Source: Geobacter sp.
GTDB lineage: Bacteria; Desulfobacterota; Desulfuromonadia; Geobacterales; Pseudopelobacteraceae
NCBI GenBank assembly: GCA_025360785.1
Contig: JANYBN010000210.1
Span: 1 to 64,000 of the forward strand
Reading direction: 5' to 3'
DNA: 64,000 nucleotides
Shown here: positions 17,981 to 28,475 of the stretch, in pieces
Layout of the letters: the number at the start of each line of letters is the position of its first letter
How positions within the stretch are numbered: position 1 is the stretch's first letter
Notes under the pieces: model-generated
Told to the model about the DNA's origin: nothing
What the model saw: only the letters and a program-made list of their open reading frames with translations
Databases searched by the model: none
Translations under genes and position numbers: made by a program

Positions 17981-18862
17981 ATGCCGCGTACCGTCACTAT
18001 CATAAACCTCCTTCTTGGGGTCGCAATCATTGCCCTGCTGGCGGGGATCGCCACAACACGCCTCTCTGCGCGGCTCGGCAAGGCGTTTCTGCCCAAAGGG
18101 GGCACTACGAGTACCGCTCCCGCATCTACCAACCAGCGCACGGAAGATCTTTCTTTCTACGCCCCGATCCTGACTAACGGCCTGTTCGGCAAGGCGATAC
18201 AGGGTCCGCTTACACTCATCACAAATGCTCCGACAGCGGCACAGGCTGTTCCGGTGACGGCACCGGCAGAACTGATGCTGCTTGGCACAGCCGTCGGCTC
18301 CTTCCGCGAAACCTTTGCTCTGGTTCGACATACCACCAAACAGGAAGAGCGGGTGTTTCGACTGGGCGACATGGTTTTTGATGCCGGACGCCTGGCCGAA
18401 GTAGGCAAAGAAAGGGCCTTTATCGTCATCAACAACAAGAAAGTCGAGCTGCTGACTCCCATGACGCCGCCGTCGGCTGTTCCGGCCACCCAAACCGCAG
18501 CGGGAATGGCGCATGCAGTCACAGCAGTGTCCAGCACTGGAGCGGGCAGTTATGTTATCGATCAGCGGGCTCTTAACGCCGCACTGGATAACCCGGCCCA
18601 GGCTATGAGTGATGCCCGGCTGCTGCCCAGCCAGAAAGACGGCAAGGTCGAGGGGTTCCGCGCTTCCGAAGTTAAGCCGAATGGCGTTTTTTCAATGATC
18701 GGCATAAAAAATGGCGACGTGTTGCTCCGGCTGAACGATTTTCCGATGGATTCACCGGACAAGGCGCTGCAGTCTTTCATCGCCCTCAAAGGGCAGAACC
18801 GGTTGAAACTCGACATAATCCGCGATGGACAACCGCAGACTTTCAATTATGATATAAGGTAG
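17981..18862 (+). CDS. gspC: Type II secretion system inner-membrane protein GspC
   Basis: 293 residues: one membrane segment near residues 5-27, a proline/alanine-rich linker, the periplasmic HR domain (around 75-150, containing LMLLGTAVGSFRETFALV) and a C-terminal PDZ-like domain (about 185-290, with GFRASEVKPNGVFSMIGIKNGD). GspC links the inner-membrane platform to the secretin. AAAGG precedes the ATG. The gene heads a gspCDEF run. No pseudopilin genes follow, so the remaining parts must be elsewhere. Confidence 0.85.
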   Translation: MPRTVTIINLLLGVAIIALLAGIATTRLSARLGKAFLPKGGTTSTAPASTNQRTEDLSFYAPILTNGLFGKAIQGPLTLITNAPTAAQAVPVTAPAELMLLGTAVGSFRETFALVRHTTKQEERVFRLGDMVFDAGRLAEVGKERAFIVINNKKVELLTPMTPPSAVPATQTAAGMAHAVTAVSSTGAGSYVIDQRALNAALDNPAQAMSDARLLPSQKDGKVEGFRASEVKPNGVFSMIGIKNGDVLLRLNDFPMDSPDKALQSFIALKGQNRLKLDIIRDGQPQTFNYDIR

Positions 18863-19011
18863 CATCTAGACCCATTACCCTTACTCACGCAACGACGCAA
18901 CGAAAAGACTTTAAAACAAAAGATATATTCTTGTTTTTTAAACGCTGCGCGAAACAGATTTTTTGAGTTCCGGCTTGTCCCGTTCAGGAAAACCGTAATC
19001 CGGAGGTACGC

Positions 19012-20907
19012 TTGACACGATATATATTACGCACCGTTTGCATGCTGGCAATGATCTCAGCTCTTTTTGTCTCGACAACGCTTGCTGCCGGCGGAAAGGG
19101 GGTCGTCCTGAATTTCAACGAGGTGGATATTTCCACCATGGTGAAGTTCATCAGTGACCTGACCGGTAAGAACTTTATCCTTGATGACCGGGTCAAAGGA
19201 AAGATATCGGTTTACTCCCCCTCCAAGCTATCAACCGAGGAGGCGTATAATGTTTTCACCTCTGTGCTGGAGCTGAAGGGTTTCACCGTCGTGCAGAGCG
19301 GCAAGGTCGCCAAGATTGTCCCCTCTTCCGCTGCCAAACAATCCGGATTCAAGCTGCTTCGGCAGGACGAGCAGGCTCCTGTCAATGAGAGTTACGTTGC
19401 GCAGGTGACCAAGCTGGATTACATCACAGCCCAGGAAGCGGTGACTTTTCTGCAGCCGATGATTTCCAAGGATGGACACCTGTCTGCCTTTGGCCCCGGC
19501 AATCTGCTCCTGATGGTTGACTCAGCCATCAACATCCGCAAACTGCATGGCATTCTGCAGACGATTGACACCGAGCGCACCCGTGAGGGGCTTGAGATCA
19601 TCTATCTGAAAAACGCTTCGGCAGAAAATGCGGCGACAACCGTTCGGGGGTGGCTGAGCGGTTCTGAGAGCAAAACCGGCGGCCAGCCCGCTACTGCAGG
19701 CGGTGGCAGTACTACGACAGTTCTGGCGGATCAGCGTCTGAACGCGCTGCTGGTTTTCGGTAACGAAACCACCAAAACAGCGATTCGCGAGCTGGTAGCA
19801 AAACTGGACGTCACCCCGCCTGAGGTGAGCAGCAAGGTCAACGTCTATTACCTGGAAAACACCGACGCAACCGAGATGGCAAAGGTTCTGGACGGTGTCG
19901 TCAGGGGGATCTCCGCCCAGGCGGCCGCCCAGCCGGGTGCAGCAGCGCCGCAGGCTTCTCCGTTCGACAGCGGCAAAGTCACCATCACTCCGGACAAGGC
20001 ATCCAATTCACTCGTCATCATGGCTTCACCCACCGATTACAGCAACCTCGTACAGGTGATCAAAAAGCTCGACCGCCGCAGCAAACAGGTCTTTGTGCAG
20101 GTGCTGATCGCCGAGGTATCGCTGGATAAATCGAATGAACTCGGGCTGCAAACCGGCTTGATCGGAGGCGGTTCCCCCAGCAGCAACCTCACGGTGGCCG
20201 GCATGTACAATCCGCTTGGCACACTCGGCACCATTGGAACTGTTCTTGCCGCCGGTGGCGCGTTAACCCCGGGAGTCACCGCCAGTCCGCTCAATATAAC
20301 GGCCGAACTCAAGGCACTTGATAAAAAGGGGCTTTTAAATATCCTCTCCACTCCCAACATCCTGACCTCCGACAACAAAGAGGCTGAGATCAACGTCGGT
20401 GAAAACGTACCATTCCAGGGGGCGGCAACACAGAGCACGTTCGGCACGACGCAATCCATCGAGCGTAAGGATATCGGCATCAACCTTAAAATCAAGCCAC
20501 AGATCAGCGAAGGCGATTATATCCGGATGGATATCAATCAGGAAATCTCGGCAGTCAAGGACAGCCGAGGTCAGGCGGTTGACCTGGTCACGACCAAACG
20601 GTCGGCCAAGACCAGTGTTGTTGTAAAGGACAAAGAGACGGTTGTGATCGGCGGGCTGATCCAGGACTCCGAGGAGGATACGGTCAGCAAGGTGCCGCTG
20701 CTCGGGGATATTCCGCTGTTGGGATGGCTGTTCAAAACCAAATCAAAGATACGCAAAAAGACCAACCTGATGATCCTGCTGACTCCCCATATCGTCAAAG
20801 ATGCAGCAGACCTTGCTGAGATGACGAGAACGCAGCGTCAATCGTTCGGGGAATCGGCGAAAAAGAGCGATTCCGTCGATGTTCAAAAAGAGATTACCGG
20901 CAAATGA
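19012..20907 (+). CDS. gspD: Type II secretion system secretin GspD
   Basis: 631 residues with a TTG start five bases after CGGAGG. A signal peptide ends near LAAGG. Next come the N0 domain (from about 28: VVLNFNEVDISTMVKFISD) and the N1-N3 ring-building domains, with a Gly/Ala/Gln-rich insert near 300. The secretin C-domain (about 350-590) contains the typical VPLLGDIPLLGWLFK segment. It forms the outer-membrane channel. Its stop overlaps the gspE start (ATGA), which indicates coupled translation. Confidence 0.95.
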   Translation: MTRYILRTVCMLAMISALFVSTTLAAGGKGVVLNFNEVDISTMVKFISDLTGKNFILDDRVKGKISVYSPSKLSTEEAYNVFTSVLELKGFTVVQSGKVAKIVPSSAAKQSGFKLLRQDEQAPVNESYVAQVTKLDYITAQEAVTFLQPMISKDGHLSAFGPGNLLLMVDSAINIRKLHGILQTIDTERTREGLEIIYLKNASAENAATTVRGWLSGSESKTGGQPATAGGGSTTTVLADQRLNALLVFGNETTKTAIRELVAKLDVTPPEVSSKVNVYYLENTDATEMAKVLDGVVRGISAQAAAQPGAAAPQASPFDSGKVTITPDKASNSLVIMASPTDYSNLVQVIKKLDRRSKQVFVQVLIAEVSLDKSNELGLQTGLIGGGSPSSNLTVAGMYNPLGTLGTIGTVLAAGGALTPGVTASPLNITAELKALDKKGLLNILSTPNILTSDNKEAEINVGENVPFQGAATQSTFGTTQSIERKDIGINLKIKPQISEGDYIRMDINQEISAVKDSRGQAVDLVTTKRSAKTSVVVKDKETVVIGGLIQDSEEDTVSKVPLLGDIPLLGWLFKTKSKIRKKTNLMILLTPHIVKDAADLAEMTRTQRQSFGESAKKSDSVDVQKEITGK

Positions 20908-22481
20908 GCATGAGTACCGTGAGCGTTCATAACGAGTTGATAGTTACAGCCGGCAGGCTGGGCATAAACTTTCAACTTGAAATCCGGACGGATGAAGTCG
21001 AGTCGGGACTACTGAATCAACTTCCCCTGACATTCGCTCGCGCCAACTCGATTTTGCCGCTCAGCGAAACAGATGGTGTTATCAGGGTCGCAGTCTCCAG
21101 CGCCGCCGGACTGCTGCAGCTCGACGAACTCCGCCTGTTGTTCGGCAAACCGATCGAAGCGGTACTGGTGCCGGCCCCGCTTTTGGCGGATGCCATCAAC
21201 CATGTCTACGCCGGCGCCTCCGGGACCGCCCTTGATGTATTGCAGGAGCTGCAGGGGGAAGACCTCTCCACGGTTGCCACTGAACTGAACAACCCCACGG
21301 ATCTGCTGGATCTGTCCGATGAGGCGCCGGTTATCCGCCTGCTGAACTCGATTCTCTCGGAAGCGGTCAAGGAGCGGGTCAGCGACGTCCATATCGAGCC
21401 GTACGAACGCGATCTTCTGGTACGCTTCCGCATCGACGGCATCCTCTACGAAAAGCTCTCTCCCCCCAAAATCATCCAGGATGCCCTGGTTTCGCGAATC
21501 AAGATCATGGCCGGGCTCAATATCGCCGAAAAGCGCCTGCCGCAGGATGGCCGGATCCGTGTGCGGGTCGCCGGTCGCGATGTTGACATTCGTGTCTCGA
21601 TCATCCCGACCTACTACGGCGAGCGGGCCGTGCTGCGTCTGCTGGACAAGAAAAAAGGTATCCTCTCTCTGGCCGATATCGGCCTGGGTGAACATGGTGT
21701 ACGTACGCTGGAACGGATGCTGAACCGGTCGAGCGGCATCATCCTCGTCACCGGTCCGACCGGCAGCGGTAAATCTACGACGCTGTATGCCGCGCTGAAC
21801 CGTGTCAATACCAGCGAAAAGAACATCATCACAATCGAAGACCCGATCGAATACCAGATCAGGGGGATCGGCCAGATCCAGGTCAACCCCAAGATCGATC
21901 TGACCTTCGCGGGAGGTCTACGCTCGATTCTTCGCCAGGATCCCGATATCATCATGGTCGGCGAAATCCGCGATGCCGAAACAGCCGAAATTGCCATCCA
22001 GGCCAGCTTGACCGGCCACCTGGTGCTTTCGACGCTGCATACCAATGATGCCGCCACCGCCGTGACCCGTCTGGTTGATATGGGGATCGAACCGTTCATG
22101 ATCGCCTCTTCGCTGTCAGCCGTAGTAGCCCAGCGTCTGGTGCGGGTGATCTGTCCGCACTGCCGCGAAGAGTACCGACCGGTGGAGCAGTACGTCGGGG
22201 TAACCCTCCCTGAAAAACTTTATCGTGGCCGGGGATGCGATGCCTGTTTCGGTCTCGGAACCCTGGGACGGACCGCCATCTATGAAATCATGCCTATTGA
22301 TCAGGAACTCTGCTCGATGATCATTCGTCGTTCACATGCCGGAGAGATCAAGGAATATGCGGTTGCGCACGGCATGAAGACCCTGCGGGACGACGGTGTT
22401 GCCCGCGCTGCGGCCGGGATTACCACGATCGAAGAGGTTCTGCGCGTTACTCAGGACGATTATGCCGACGTTCCGCTATAA
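20904..22481 (+). CDS. gspE: Type II secretion system ATPase GspE
   Basis: 525 residues. The N-terminal GspE/MshEN-like domain is followed by the ATPase: Walker A GPTGSGKST (284-292), Asp box, Walker B, His box and a four-cysteine zinc site (CPHC then CDAC). The cytoplasmic hexamer powers pseudopilus growth. The start overlaps the gspD stop by four bases; the 3' end overlaps gspF by 20. Confidence 0.95.
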   Translation: MSMSTVSVHNELIVTAGRLGINFQLEIRTDEVESGLLNQLPLTFARANSILPLSETDGVIRVAVSSAAGLLQLDELRLLFGKPIEAVLVPAPLLADAINHVYAGASGTALDVLQELQGEDLSTVATELNNPTDLLDLSDEAPVIRLLNSILSEAVKERVSDVHIEPYERDLLVRFRIDGILYEKLSPPKIIQDALVSRIKIMAGLNIAEKRLPQDGRIRVRVAGRDVDIRVSIIPTYYGERAVLRLLDKKKGILSLADIGLGEHGVRTLERMLNRSSGIILVTGPTGSGKSTTLYAALNRVNTSEKNIITIEDPIEYQIRGIGQIQVNPKIDLTFAGGLRSILRQDPDIIMVGEIRDAETAEIAIQASLTGHLVLSTLHTNDAATAVTRLVDMGIEPFMIASSLSAVVAQRLVRVICPHCREEYRPVEQYVGVTLPEKLYRGRGCDACFGLGTLGRTAIYEIMPIDQELCSMIIRRSHAGEIKEYAVAHGMKTLRDDGVARAAAGITTIEEVLRVTQDDYADVPL

Positions 22482-23673
22482 AGCATATACTGCCACCGGT
22501 TCTTCGACCTCCGGCACTGTCGAGGCCGATTCCGAACGTCAGGCGATGCAGCATCTCAAAGGAAAGGGGCTGTTGCCCCGTGAGGTGGTGGAAGAAGGTG
22601 GAGCTGCGGGTCGCTCCGCATCGTTTTCCTTCCGCCGGGGAGTTCCGGCCGATGAATTGTCGCTCTTCACACGTCGCCTCGCCACTCTGGTCGCGTCCTC
22701 CATACCACTGTTCGAAGCGATGGGGTCGCTCTGCGAGCAGGAGGAAAACGGGCCTCTCCGCCAGGCTCTCGTCCGGGTAAAAGAACGCATCGCCGAAGGG
22801 GCCTCCCTGTCACGGGCGCTGGCAGCAGAGCCTGACATCTTCGGCGAAAGCTATGTCAGCATGGTGGCAGCCGGAGAGGCTGGTGGCGCACTGGACGCCG
22901 TGCTGGAACGGCTGGCAGATTTTCTGGAAGAGCAGGAGCAGGTACGGAGCAAGGTCACGTCCGCCCTCGCCTATCCGATACTGATGGTATTCGTTGGTGG
23001 TGGAGTTATGCTCTTCCTGCTGACGGTCGTCATCCCCCGCATCGTAACTATTTTCGAAGACAGCAAAGCCTCCCTGCCGCTGATCACCATCATCCTGATC
23101 AAAGTTAGTCATTTTCTGCAGGGATACTGGTGGATCCCCGCCTCCCTGATCATAGCCTCGGTTCCACTCTATCGCAAAGCGATGAAGCGCGATGATCTGC
23201 GCCTGAAACGCGACACCCTGCTGCTGCGGTTTCCGATGGCCGGCGGGATGTTACAGCGCCTTATCCTCTCCCGCTTTGCCAGGGTTCTGGGACTGCTGCT
23301 CTCCAGCGGAGTGCCGATCATGAAGGCGCTGGAGATCACCGGCGAGGTTGTTGTCAACCGGGTCTACCGCTCTTTTCTGCGTGGCGTGATGGAGGAGGTC
23401 GCCCAAGGGGGAAGCCTCTCCGGGGCGCTGAAGAAGAGCCCGCTTTTCCCCCCTCTTCTGGTGCATCTTGCAGGTGTTGGTGAAAAAAGCGGCAATCTGG
23501 AAGGGATGCTGGTAAAGGCCGGCGTCGCCTATGAGCGAGAGTTCAGCGCCCGCTTGACACGCCTGATGGGTTTGATGGAGCCGTTGCTTGTTCTGGCAAT
23601 GGGGGTGGCGGTCGGCATAGTGGTATTGGCGGTGCTGCTGCCGATTTTTGAGTTAAACCAGTTGATCAAGTAG
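22462..23673 (+). CDS. gspF: Type II secretion system platform protein GspF
   Basis: 403 residues starting MPTFRYKAYTATG, the usual start of GspF/PilC proteins. It has two repeated GspF cytoplasmic domains (about 70-190 and 270-395) and three membrane segments (near 170-200, 215-240 and 375-400). It sits in the inner membrane and is driven by GspE. I chose the ATG at 22462, inside the gspE end, because it matches the family start; the frame is open 22 codons further upstream. Confidence 0.93.
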   Translation: MPTFRYKAYTATGSSTSGTVEADSERQAMQHLKGKGLLPREVVEEGGAAGRSASFSFRRGVPADELSLFTRRLATLVASSIPLFEAMGSLCEQEENGPLRQALVRVKERIAEGASLSRALAAEPDIFGESYVSMVAAGEAGGALDAVLERLADFLEEQEQVRSKVTSALAYPILMVFVGGGVMLFLLTVVIPRIVTIFEDSKASLPLITIILIKVSHFLQGYWWIPASLIIASVPLYRKAMKRDDLRLKRDTLLLRFPMAGGMLQRLILSRFARVLGLLLSSGVPIMKALEITGEVVVNRVYRSFLRGVMEEVAQGGSLSGALKKSPLFPPLLVHLAGVGEKSGNLEGMLVKAGVAYEREFSARLTRLMGLMEPLLVLAMGVAVGIVVLAVLLPIFELNQLIK

Positions 23674-23683
23674 GAGGATCAAA

Positions 23684-26248
23684 ATGGACTTCACAAGAAT
23701 TCTACACAAATTCACTGTTGTTCCCTCCCTAACTGACGAATTGGCCGCGCTGCAGCGGGTCGCATACAACCTTTGGTGGTGTTGGGAACCGGATGCGACT
23801 GCTCTGTTCCGCAGACTTGATCTGGATCTCTGGAAATCCACCCGCCATAATCCGGTCGAAATGCTCGGCATCCTGCAGCAGACTACGCTGGAGGGGCTCA
23901 AGAGCGATGAAGGATTCATGGCGCACCTCAAACTGGTGGATGAGAAGCTGCGCGACTATCTCCAGGAAAAAACCTGGTTCCAGAAAAAGGGTCATGATAA
24001 TTCAGAAATGAATATCGCCTATTTTTCGATGGAATTCGGCCTGCATGAATCGTTGCCGATCTATTCAGGCGGCCTCGGCATTCTGGCTGGCGATCATCTC
24101 AAATCAGCCTCCGATCTTGGTTTGCCGCTGGTCGGGGTCGGCCTGCTCTACCGGCAGGGGTATTTCCGCCAATACCTCAATAATGAGGGGTGGCAGCAGG
24201 AGTTTTATCCGGAGAATGACTTTTACAACCTGCCGTTGACTCTCGAACGCGACGAGAACGGTGCGCCGCATACTTTCGAACTGGAGTTCGGGCCGCGCAA
24301 ATTTAATGTTCATATCTGGCGGGTTCAGGTTGGCCGGGTGCCGCTCTATCTGCTGGATACCAACCTTGAGGAAAACAGCCCTGAAGACCGCCTGATCACG
24401 GCACAGCTCTATTTCGGCGACAAAGAGATGCGCATGATCCAGGAGATTCTGCTCGGCATCGGAGGAATCCGGGCGCTGCGGACTTTGGGCATAATTCCCA
24501 ATGTCTGCCATATGAATGAGGGGCATGCCGCTTTTCTGGCGCTGGAGCGTATCCGCCTGCTGATGGATAAGCGGGGCATCCGCTTCAACGAGGCACGCGA
24601 GATTGTCAGCGCCGGCAATATTTTTACGACACATACTCCGGTCGAGGCAGGCATCGACCACTTTGTTCCGGAAATGCTGGATAAATATTTTTTAAATTAT
24701 TTCAAGACGCTCGGAATCAGCCATGATGACTTCATCGGCCTGGGACGCCAGAACCCGAAAAACCGGCAGGAGACTTTCTGCATGGCTGTGCTTGCTCTCA
24801 AACTGGCCGGCCATGCCAATGGAGTCAGCCAGCTGCATGGTGAGGTGTCACGCGAGATGTGGAAGAACCTCTGGCCGGAATTGCCGGAAGAGCAGTTGCC
24901 GCTGACTTCGATAACCAACGGGGTTCACACCCGCTCATGGATGTCGAACCATGTCGCCAGTCTTTTGATTCGCTATCTGGGAACCCGCTGGCTGGATGAT
25001 CCAACTGATCATAGTGTCTGGCGCCGGATCGCTAAAATACCGGATGCAGAATTGTGGCGCACGAGGCAGAGCTGCCGTGAAAAATTGGTGGATTTTGCCA
25101 GGAAGCGCCTCAAGGAGCAATTGATCAAGGTCGGCGCCACAACCAAGGAGATCGCCACCGCCGAGGAAGTTCTCGATCCGGAAGCGCTTACAATAGGTTT
25201 TGCTCGCCGTTTTGCTACTTATAAACGTGGCACCCTGCTGCTGCGAGATCAGGACCGTCTGGCCCGCATCCTCAATAATCCCGCCATGCCTGTACAGTTC
25301 GTTTTTGCCGGCAAAGCTCATCCCCAGGACCAGGAGGGGAAAGAACTGATTCGCCAGATCGTGCAGGCGGCGCAACAAGAGCGTTTTCGCCACCGGATCG
25401 TCTTTATAGAAGATTACGATATGGAGGTCGCCCGGCACCTGGTGCAGGGGGTCGATGTCTGGCTCAATACTCCGTTGCGCCCTATGGAGGCAAGCGGCAC
25501 CAGCGGCATGAAGGTCGCCTTTAACGGAGGTCTCAATTTAAGTGTACTTGACGGCTGGTGGTGCGAAGGGTACCAGGGGAACAACGGTTGGGCCATCGGC
25601 AAGGGTGAAGTTTACGAGGACATCGAATACCAGAATCAGGTCGAGGGACGGGCGTTATATGATCTGTTGGAAAAGGAGGTAATTCCCCATTTCTACGATC
25701 AGGGGAGCGACGGTGTGCCTCGCTCATGGATAGCAACGGTAAAAGCCTCCATGCAGAGCCTTTGCCCGGTTTTTTCCACAGACCGCATGGTGCAGGAGTA
25801 CACCGACCACTCCTATACCCCTTCACATACTCAGTGGAAGCGCCTGGTGGATAACGATCTGGCGCTGGCGCTTGATCTGGCACGCTGGAAAGAGGAAATA
25901 TTCAAGTCGTGGCCGCAAGTGCGCATTGAACAATCTGAGGCTCAGGCGGGAGATGCGGTCACGGTCGGGAGTCAGGTTCTTGTTTCCGCCCGGATAGCAC
26001 TGGGAGTTATTCCTGTCGGCCACGTCTCAATTGAGGGATATTTCGGAGTGCTGGATTCGACCGGCAACATCCAAGGGGGAGAAACCGTGACCCTGGAGAT
26101 GAAGAGCGATCTCGGGAACGGCAGCTACAAATTTGAAGGCCTCTTTGAATGCCGCTTCTGTGGACGGCACGGTTTTATGCTGCGGATAATTCCGCACCAC
26201 CCTGTTCTCGGCAACATCTACGAGCCCGGTTACCTGGTCTGGGGATAG
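23684..26248 (+). CDS. glgP: Alpha-glucan (glycogen) phosphorylase
   Basis: 854 residues. It has an N-terminal DUF3417-type domain (YNLWWCWEPDATALF) and then the phosphorylase fold. The pyridoxal-phosphate lysine lies in GTSGMK (K610), followed by the usual NGGLNLSVLDGWW. It releases glucose-1-phosphate from glycogen. AGGAGG stands just before the ATG, ten bases after gspF. It is therefore read from the same transcript as the gsp genes. The phosphohexomutase three genes later could use its product. Confidence 0.93.
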   Translation: MDFTRILHKFTVVPSLTDELAALQRVAYNLWWCWEPDATALFRRLDLDLWKSTRHNPVEMLGILQQTTLEGLKSDEGFMAHLKLVDEKLRDYLQEKTWFQKKGHDNSEMNIAYFSMEFGLHESLPIYSGGLGILAGDHLKSASDLGLPLVGVGLLYRQGYFRQYLNNEGWQQEFYPENDFYNLPLTLERDENGAPHTFELEFGPRKFNVHIWRVQVGRVPLYLLDTNLEENSPEDRLITAQLYFGDKEMRMIQEILLGIGGIRALRTLGIIPNVCHMNEGHAAFLALERIRLLMDKRGIRFNEAREIVSAGNIFTTHTPVEAGIDHFVPEMLDKYFLNYFKTLGISHDDFIGLGRQNPKNRQETFCMAVLALKLAGHANGVSQLHGEVSREMWKNLWPELPEEQLPLTSITNGVHTRSWMSNHVASLLIRYLGTRWLDDPTDHSVWRRIAKIPDAELWRTRQSCREKLVDFARKRLKEQLIKVGATTKEIATAEEVLDPEALTIGFARRFATYKRGTLLLRDQDRLARILNNPAMPVQFVFAGKAHPQDQEGKELIRQIVQAAQQERFRHRIVFIEDYDMEVARHLVQGVDVWLNTPLRPMEASGTSGMKVAFNGGLNLSVLDGWWCEGYQGNNGWAIGKGEVYEDIEYQNQVEGRALYDLLEKEVIPHFYDQGSDGVPRSWIATVKASMQSLCPVFSTDRMVQEYTDHSYTPSHTQWKRLVDNDLALALDLARWKEEIFKSWPQVRIEQSEAQAGDAVTVGSQVLVSARIALGVIPVGHVSIEGYFGVLDSTGNIQGGETVTLEMKSDLGNGSYKFEGLFECRFCGRHGFMLRIIPHHPVLGNIYEPGYLVWG

Positions 26249-26249
26249 T

Positions 26250-28475
26250 ATGGCGATAACGGCAGACATCCAACAGCAGGTTTACGACCTGCTGTCACGC
26301 GCCTCCAACATTTCTATTGTCACGGCAGATCAGGCTGCCGGCAGCGGCAGTATTCTGACGCCCGGCCAACGGATAAGCGCAGAAGTCATTTCGATGATGC
26401 CAAATAACCGCGCCCAGGTCCGGATCGGGACTGAGCACTTCAACCTGGATCTGCCGATAGCGGCTCGCGCGGGGCAGACACTGGAAATGACCTTCGTTTC
26501 CAATGATCCACGTTCGACTTTTGCCATAGCCCGCCAGGCCGGGATGGCTCCTCCTGTCAGCCTTTCCGATGCGTCGCGCCTGTTGAGCCTGCTGGTTTCA
26601 AACGAACAGATTATCGATCCGAAATTCCGCTCTTCGCTCCAGAATATCGGCGACATGCTGAGACGTTCATCCGGTGAAACCGGTGTGTTAGCGAATCTGA
26701 TGAATGAGGCTATTACCTACGGGATTATGCGGGATGGTGTCAAGGCGGTATCCCAGCCACCCGGCGACTCAATGCATGATCCGGCGGAACAGCCGGATGC
26801 CCCATTACTGCAGGGCAGGCCCCGGCTTACCCCCGAGCAGGCCAAGCTGGCTGCTTTTGAAAGCAATGCAGCCCAGATCCTGCGCACTATTGCACAAAAC
26901 TCCCGCTTTATACTGGTTGAGGCCGCCAATCAGCCGGTGACTCCGTTGCCGTTCATGCCGGGGGAAGAGGTTGAGGCAGTTGTTACCGGAACACTGCCAG
27001 GCGGGAGGGTCTTCGTTCAGGTAGCCGGGATAGCGCTCGAAATGGTTCTGCCGCGAGCGGTTCAAAGCGGAGACATTCTTCGGCTGACCTTCATATCGGC
27101 ACAGCCGAAGCCGACCTTCGCGATTCCACGCGCGCTGCCGGACAGCACATCCGGTGTCCTGAGCGAGGCGGGACGCTGGCTGAGCGTACTGGAACATAGC
27201 GAGGGAGGGGTATCGAATCAGCAGATGTACGTACTGGACCGGCTGAATACCGTGTTAAAAAGTCTCCCTCCCGATTCACCGGCTTTTACCGCAATCCTGG
27301 ATGAAGCCATCACCTACCAGACGGTCATGCGCAGACAAGGGTCTTCAGAGCTGTCCGCCGCTGCGCAGAGTTCGCTCCTGACAGCACAGCAGGCACCCCT
27401 GTCAACTGGGAACAGTATCGTTTTGAACGACGATATGGCCAAGCTCCTTCAGGCGGTGATCAAGGGCAACCGCCTGGCATTGCTTGAAGCTCTCAATCAG
27501 CAGGCTATGCCTGCCGGCTTCACACCGGGGCAGCAGCTCAAAGGTGAGGTGCTGGCAGCGTTGGGTGGTGGACGTTTCATGGTTCAGGTCGCAGGAATCA
27601 GCATGGAATTCATGCTGCCGAAGGGAATCTCTCGTGGCGACGCTATCAACCTATTTTTTATTACCGATGAGCCACGTCAGACCTTCTTGATAGCTCGCTT
27701 CGGACGGCCCGGTGATTCAAGGGTTAGTGGCACTGGCCGCTGGCTGAGCGGTTTTCTGGGCGAAGCAGCCGGGCAGGTGCCGGCCCAGGCCACTCTCGGC
27801 ATTCTGCGAACGCTGCTGACCGGACCGACGACAGATGCACCGCTGCTCGGCCGGATGCTTCAGCAGGGACTTCGGGAAAGCGGCCTGTTCTATGAGTCCC
27901 ATCTGAGTCGCTGGTTCGGCGGCGAGTACCCCTTGGATGAAATTCTCAAAGAGCCGCAGGGCCGTCTGTCTCCACGCCTGGCGCTGGCCAATGCCCATAC
28001 CGCCGTAACGGCTGAGGAGCTCGTGCGGGCCAGCATCCGAACCGGCTCTACTGAAGTAATGGAGGCCGTCTTGAAAAAAGTCGGCAGCAGCATGCCTCAT
28101 GAAGGAATCGCCGATCAACGCTCTTTGCCGATGGTTAGCGAACAACTGTCAGCCCTTCAAAACGGCCAGCTGATGTTCCGGGGTGATTTGTTCCCGGGAC
28201 AGCGTATGGAATGGACTGTTGCCGAGCGGGATGCCGGGCGCAACCAGTCAGGCGGACGTGAGCGGAGTTGGGAGACAGGCATCACCATCAACCTTCCGCA
28301 TCTGGGGCCGGTAACAACCGTTCTCACGTTCGATGGCACGCATGTCGGTGTCAAAATCAGCGCCGAAAACAGCGCAACGGTGACGGTTCTGGAAGAGGGG
28401 AGGTCACGCCTGACCGAACAGCTGGAAGGCGCCGGACTAACCCCTGCAGAGATGAGTATCAGCCATGCCGCATGA
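26250..28475 (+). CDS. FliK-like hook-length/needle-length type protein with three internal repeats
   Basis: 741 residues; its ATG follows the glgP stop by one base. Three copies of a ~90-residue module are visible (about 30-95, 228-295 and 420-490), each with PGQ/PGE, a GGRxxVQVAGI-like strand pair and a P(K/R)xTFxIAR end. The C-terminal ~110 residues match the FliK C-domain (ITINLPHLGPVTTVLTFDG and a final RLTEQLEGAGLTPAEM). In FliK that domain contacts the FlhB switch. Directly downstream is a stand-alone FlhB C-domain protein. A second, ordinary fliK lies at 41965-44259, so this is a divergent paralogue with unknown role. Confidence 0.75.
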   Translation: MAITADIQQQVYDLLSRASNISIVTADQAAGSGSILTPGQRISAEVISMMPNNRAQVRIGTEHFNLDLPIAARAGQTLEMTFVSNDPRSTFAIARQAGMAPPVSLSDASRLLSLLVSNEQIIDPKFRSSLQNIGDMLRRSSGETGVLANLMNEAITYGIMRDGVKAVSQPPGDSMHDPAEQPDAPLLQGRPRLTPEQAKLAAFESNAAQILRTIAQNSRFILVEAANQPVTPLPFMPGEEVEAVVTGTLPGGRVFVQVAGIALEMVLPRAVQSGDILRLTFISAQPKPTFAIPRALPDSTSGVLSEAGRWLSVLEHSEGGVSNQQMYVLDRLNTVLKSLPPDSPAFTAILDEAITYQTVMRRQGSSELSAAAQSSLLTAQQAPLSTGNSIVLNDDMAKLLQAVIKGNRLALLEALNQQAMPAGFTPGQQLKGEVLAALGGGRFMVQVAGISMEFMLPKGISRGDAINLFFITDEPRQTFLIARFGRPGDSRVSGTGRWLSGFLGEAAGQVPAQATLGILRTLLTGPTTDAPLLGRMLQQGLRESGLFYESHLSRWFGGEYPLDEILKEPQGRLSPRLALANAHTAVTAEELVRASIRTGSTEVMEAVLKKVGSSMPHEGIADQRSLPMVSEQLSALQNGQLMFRGDLFPGQRMEWTVAERDAGRNQSGGRERSWETGITINLPHLGPVTTVLTFDGTHVGVKISAENSATVTVLEEGRSRLTEQLEGAGLTPAEMSISHAA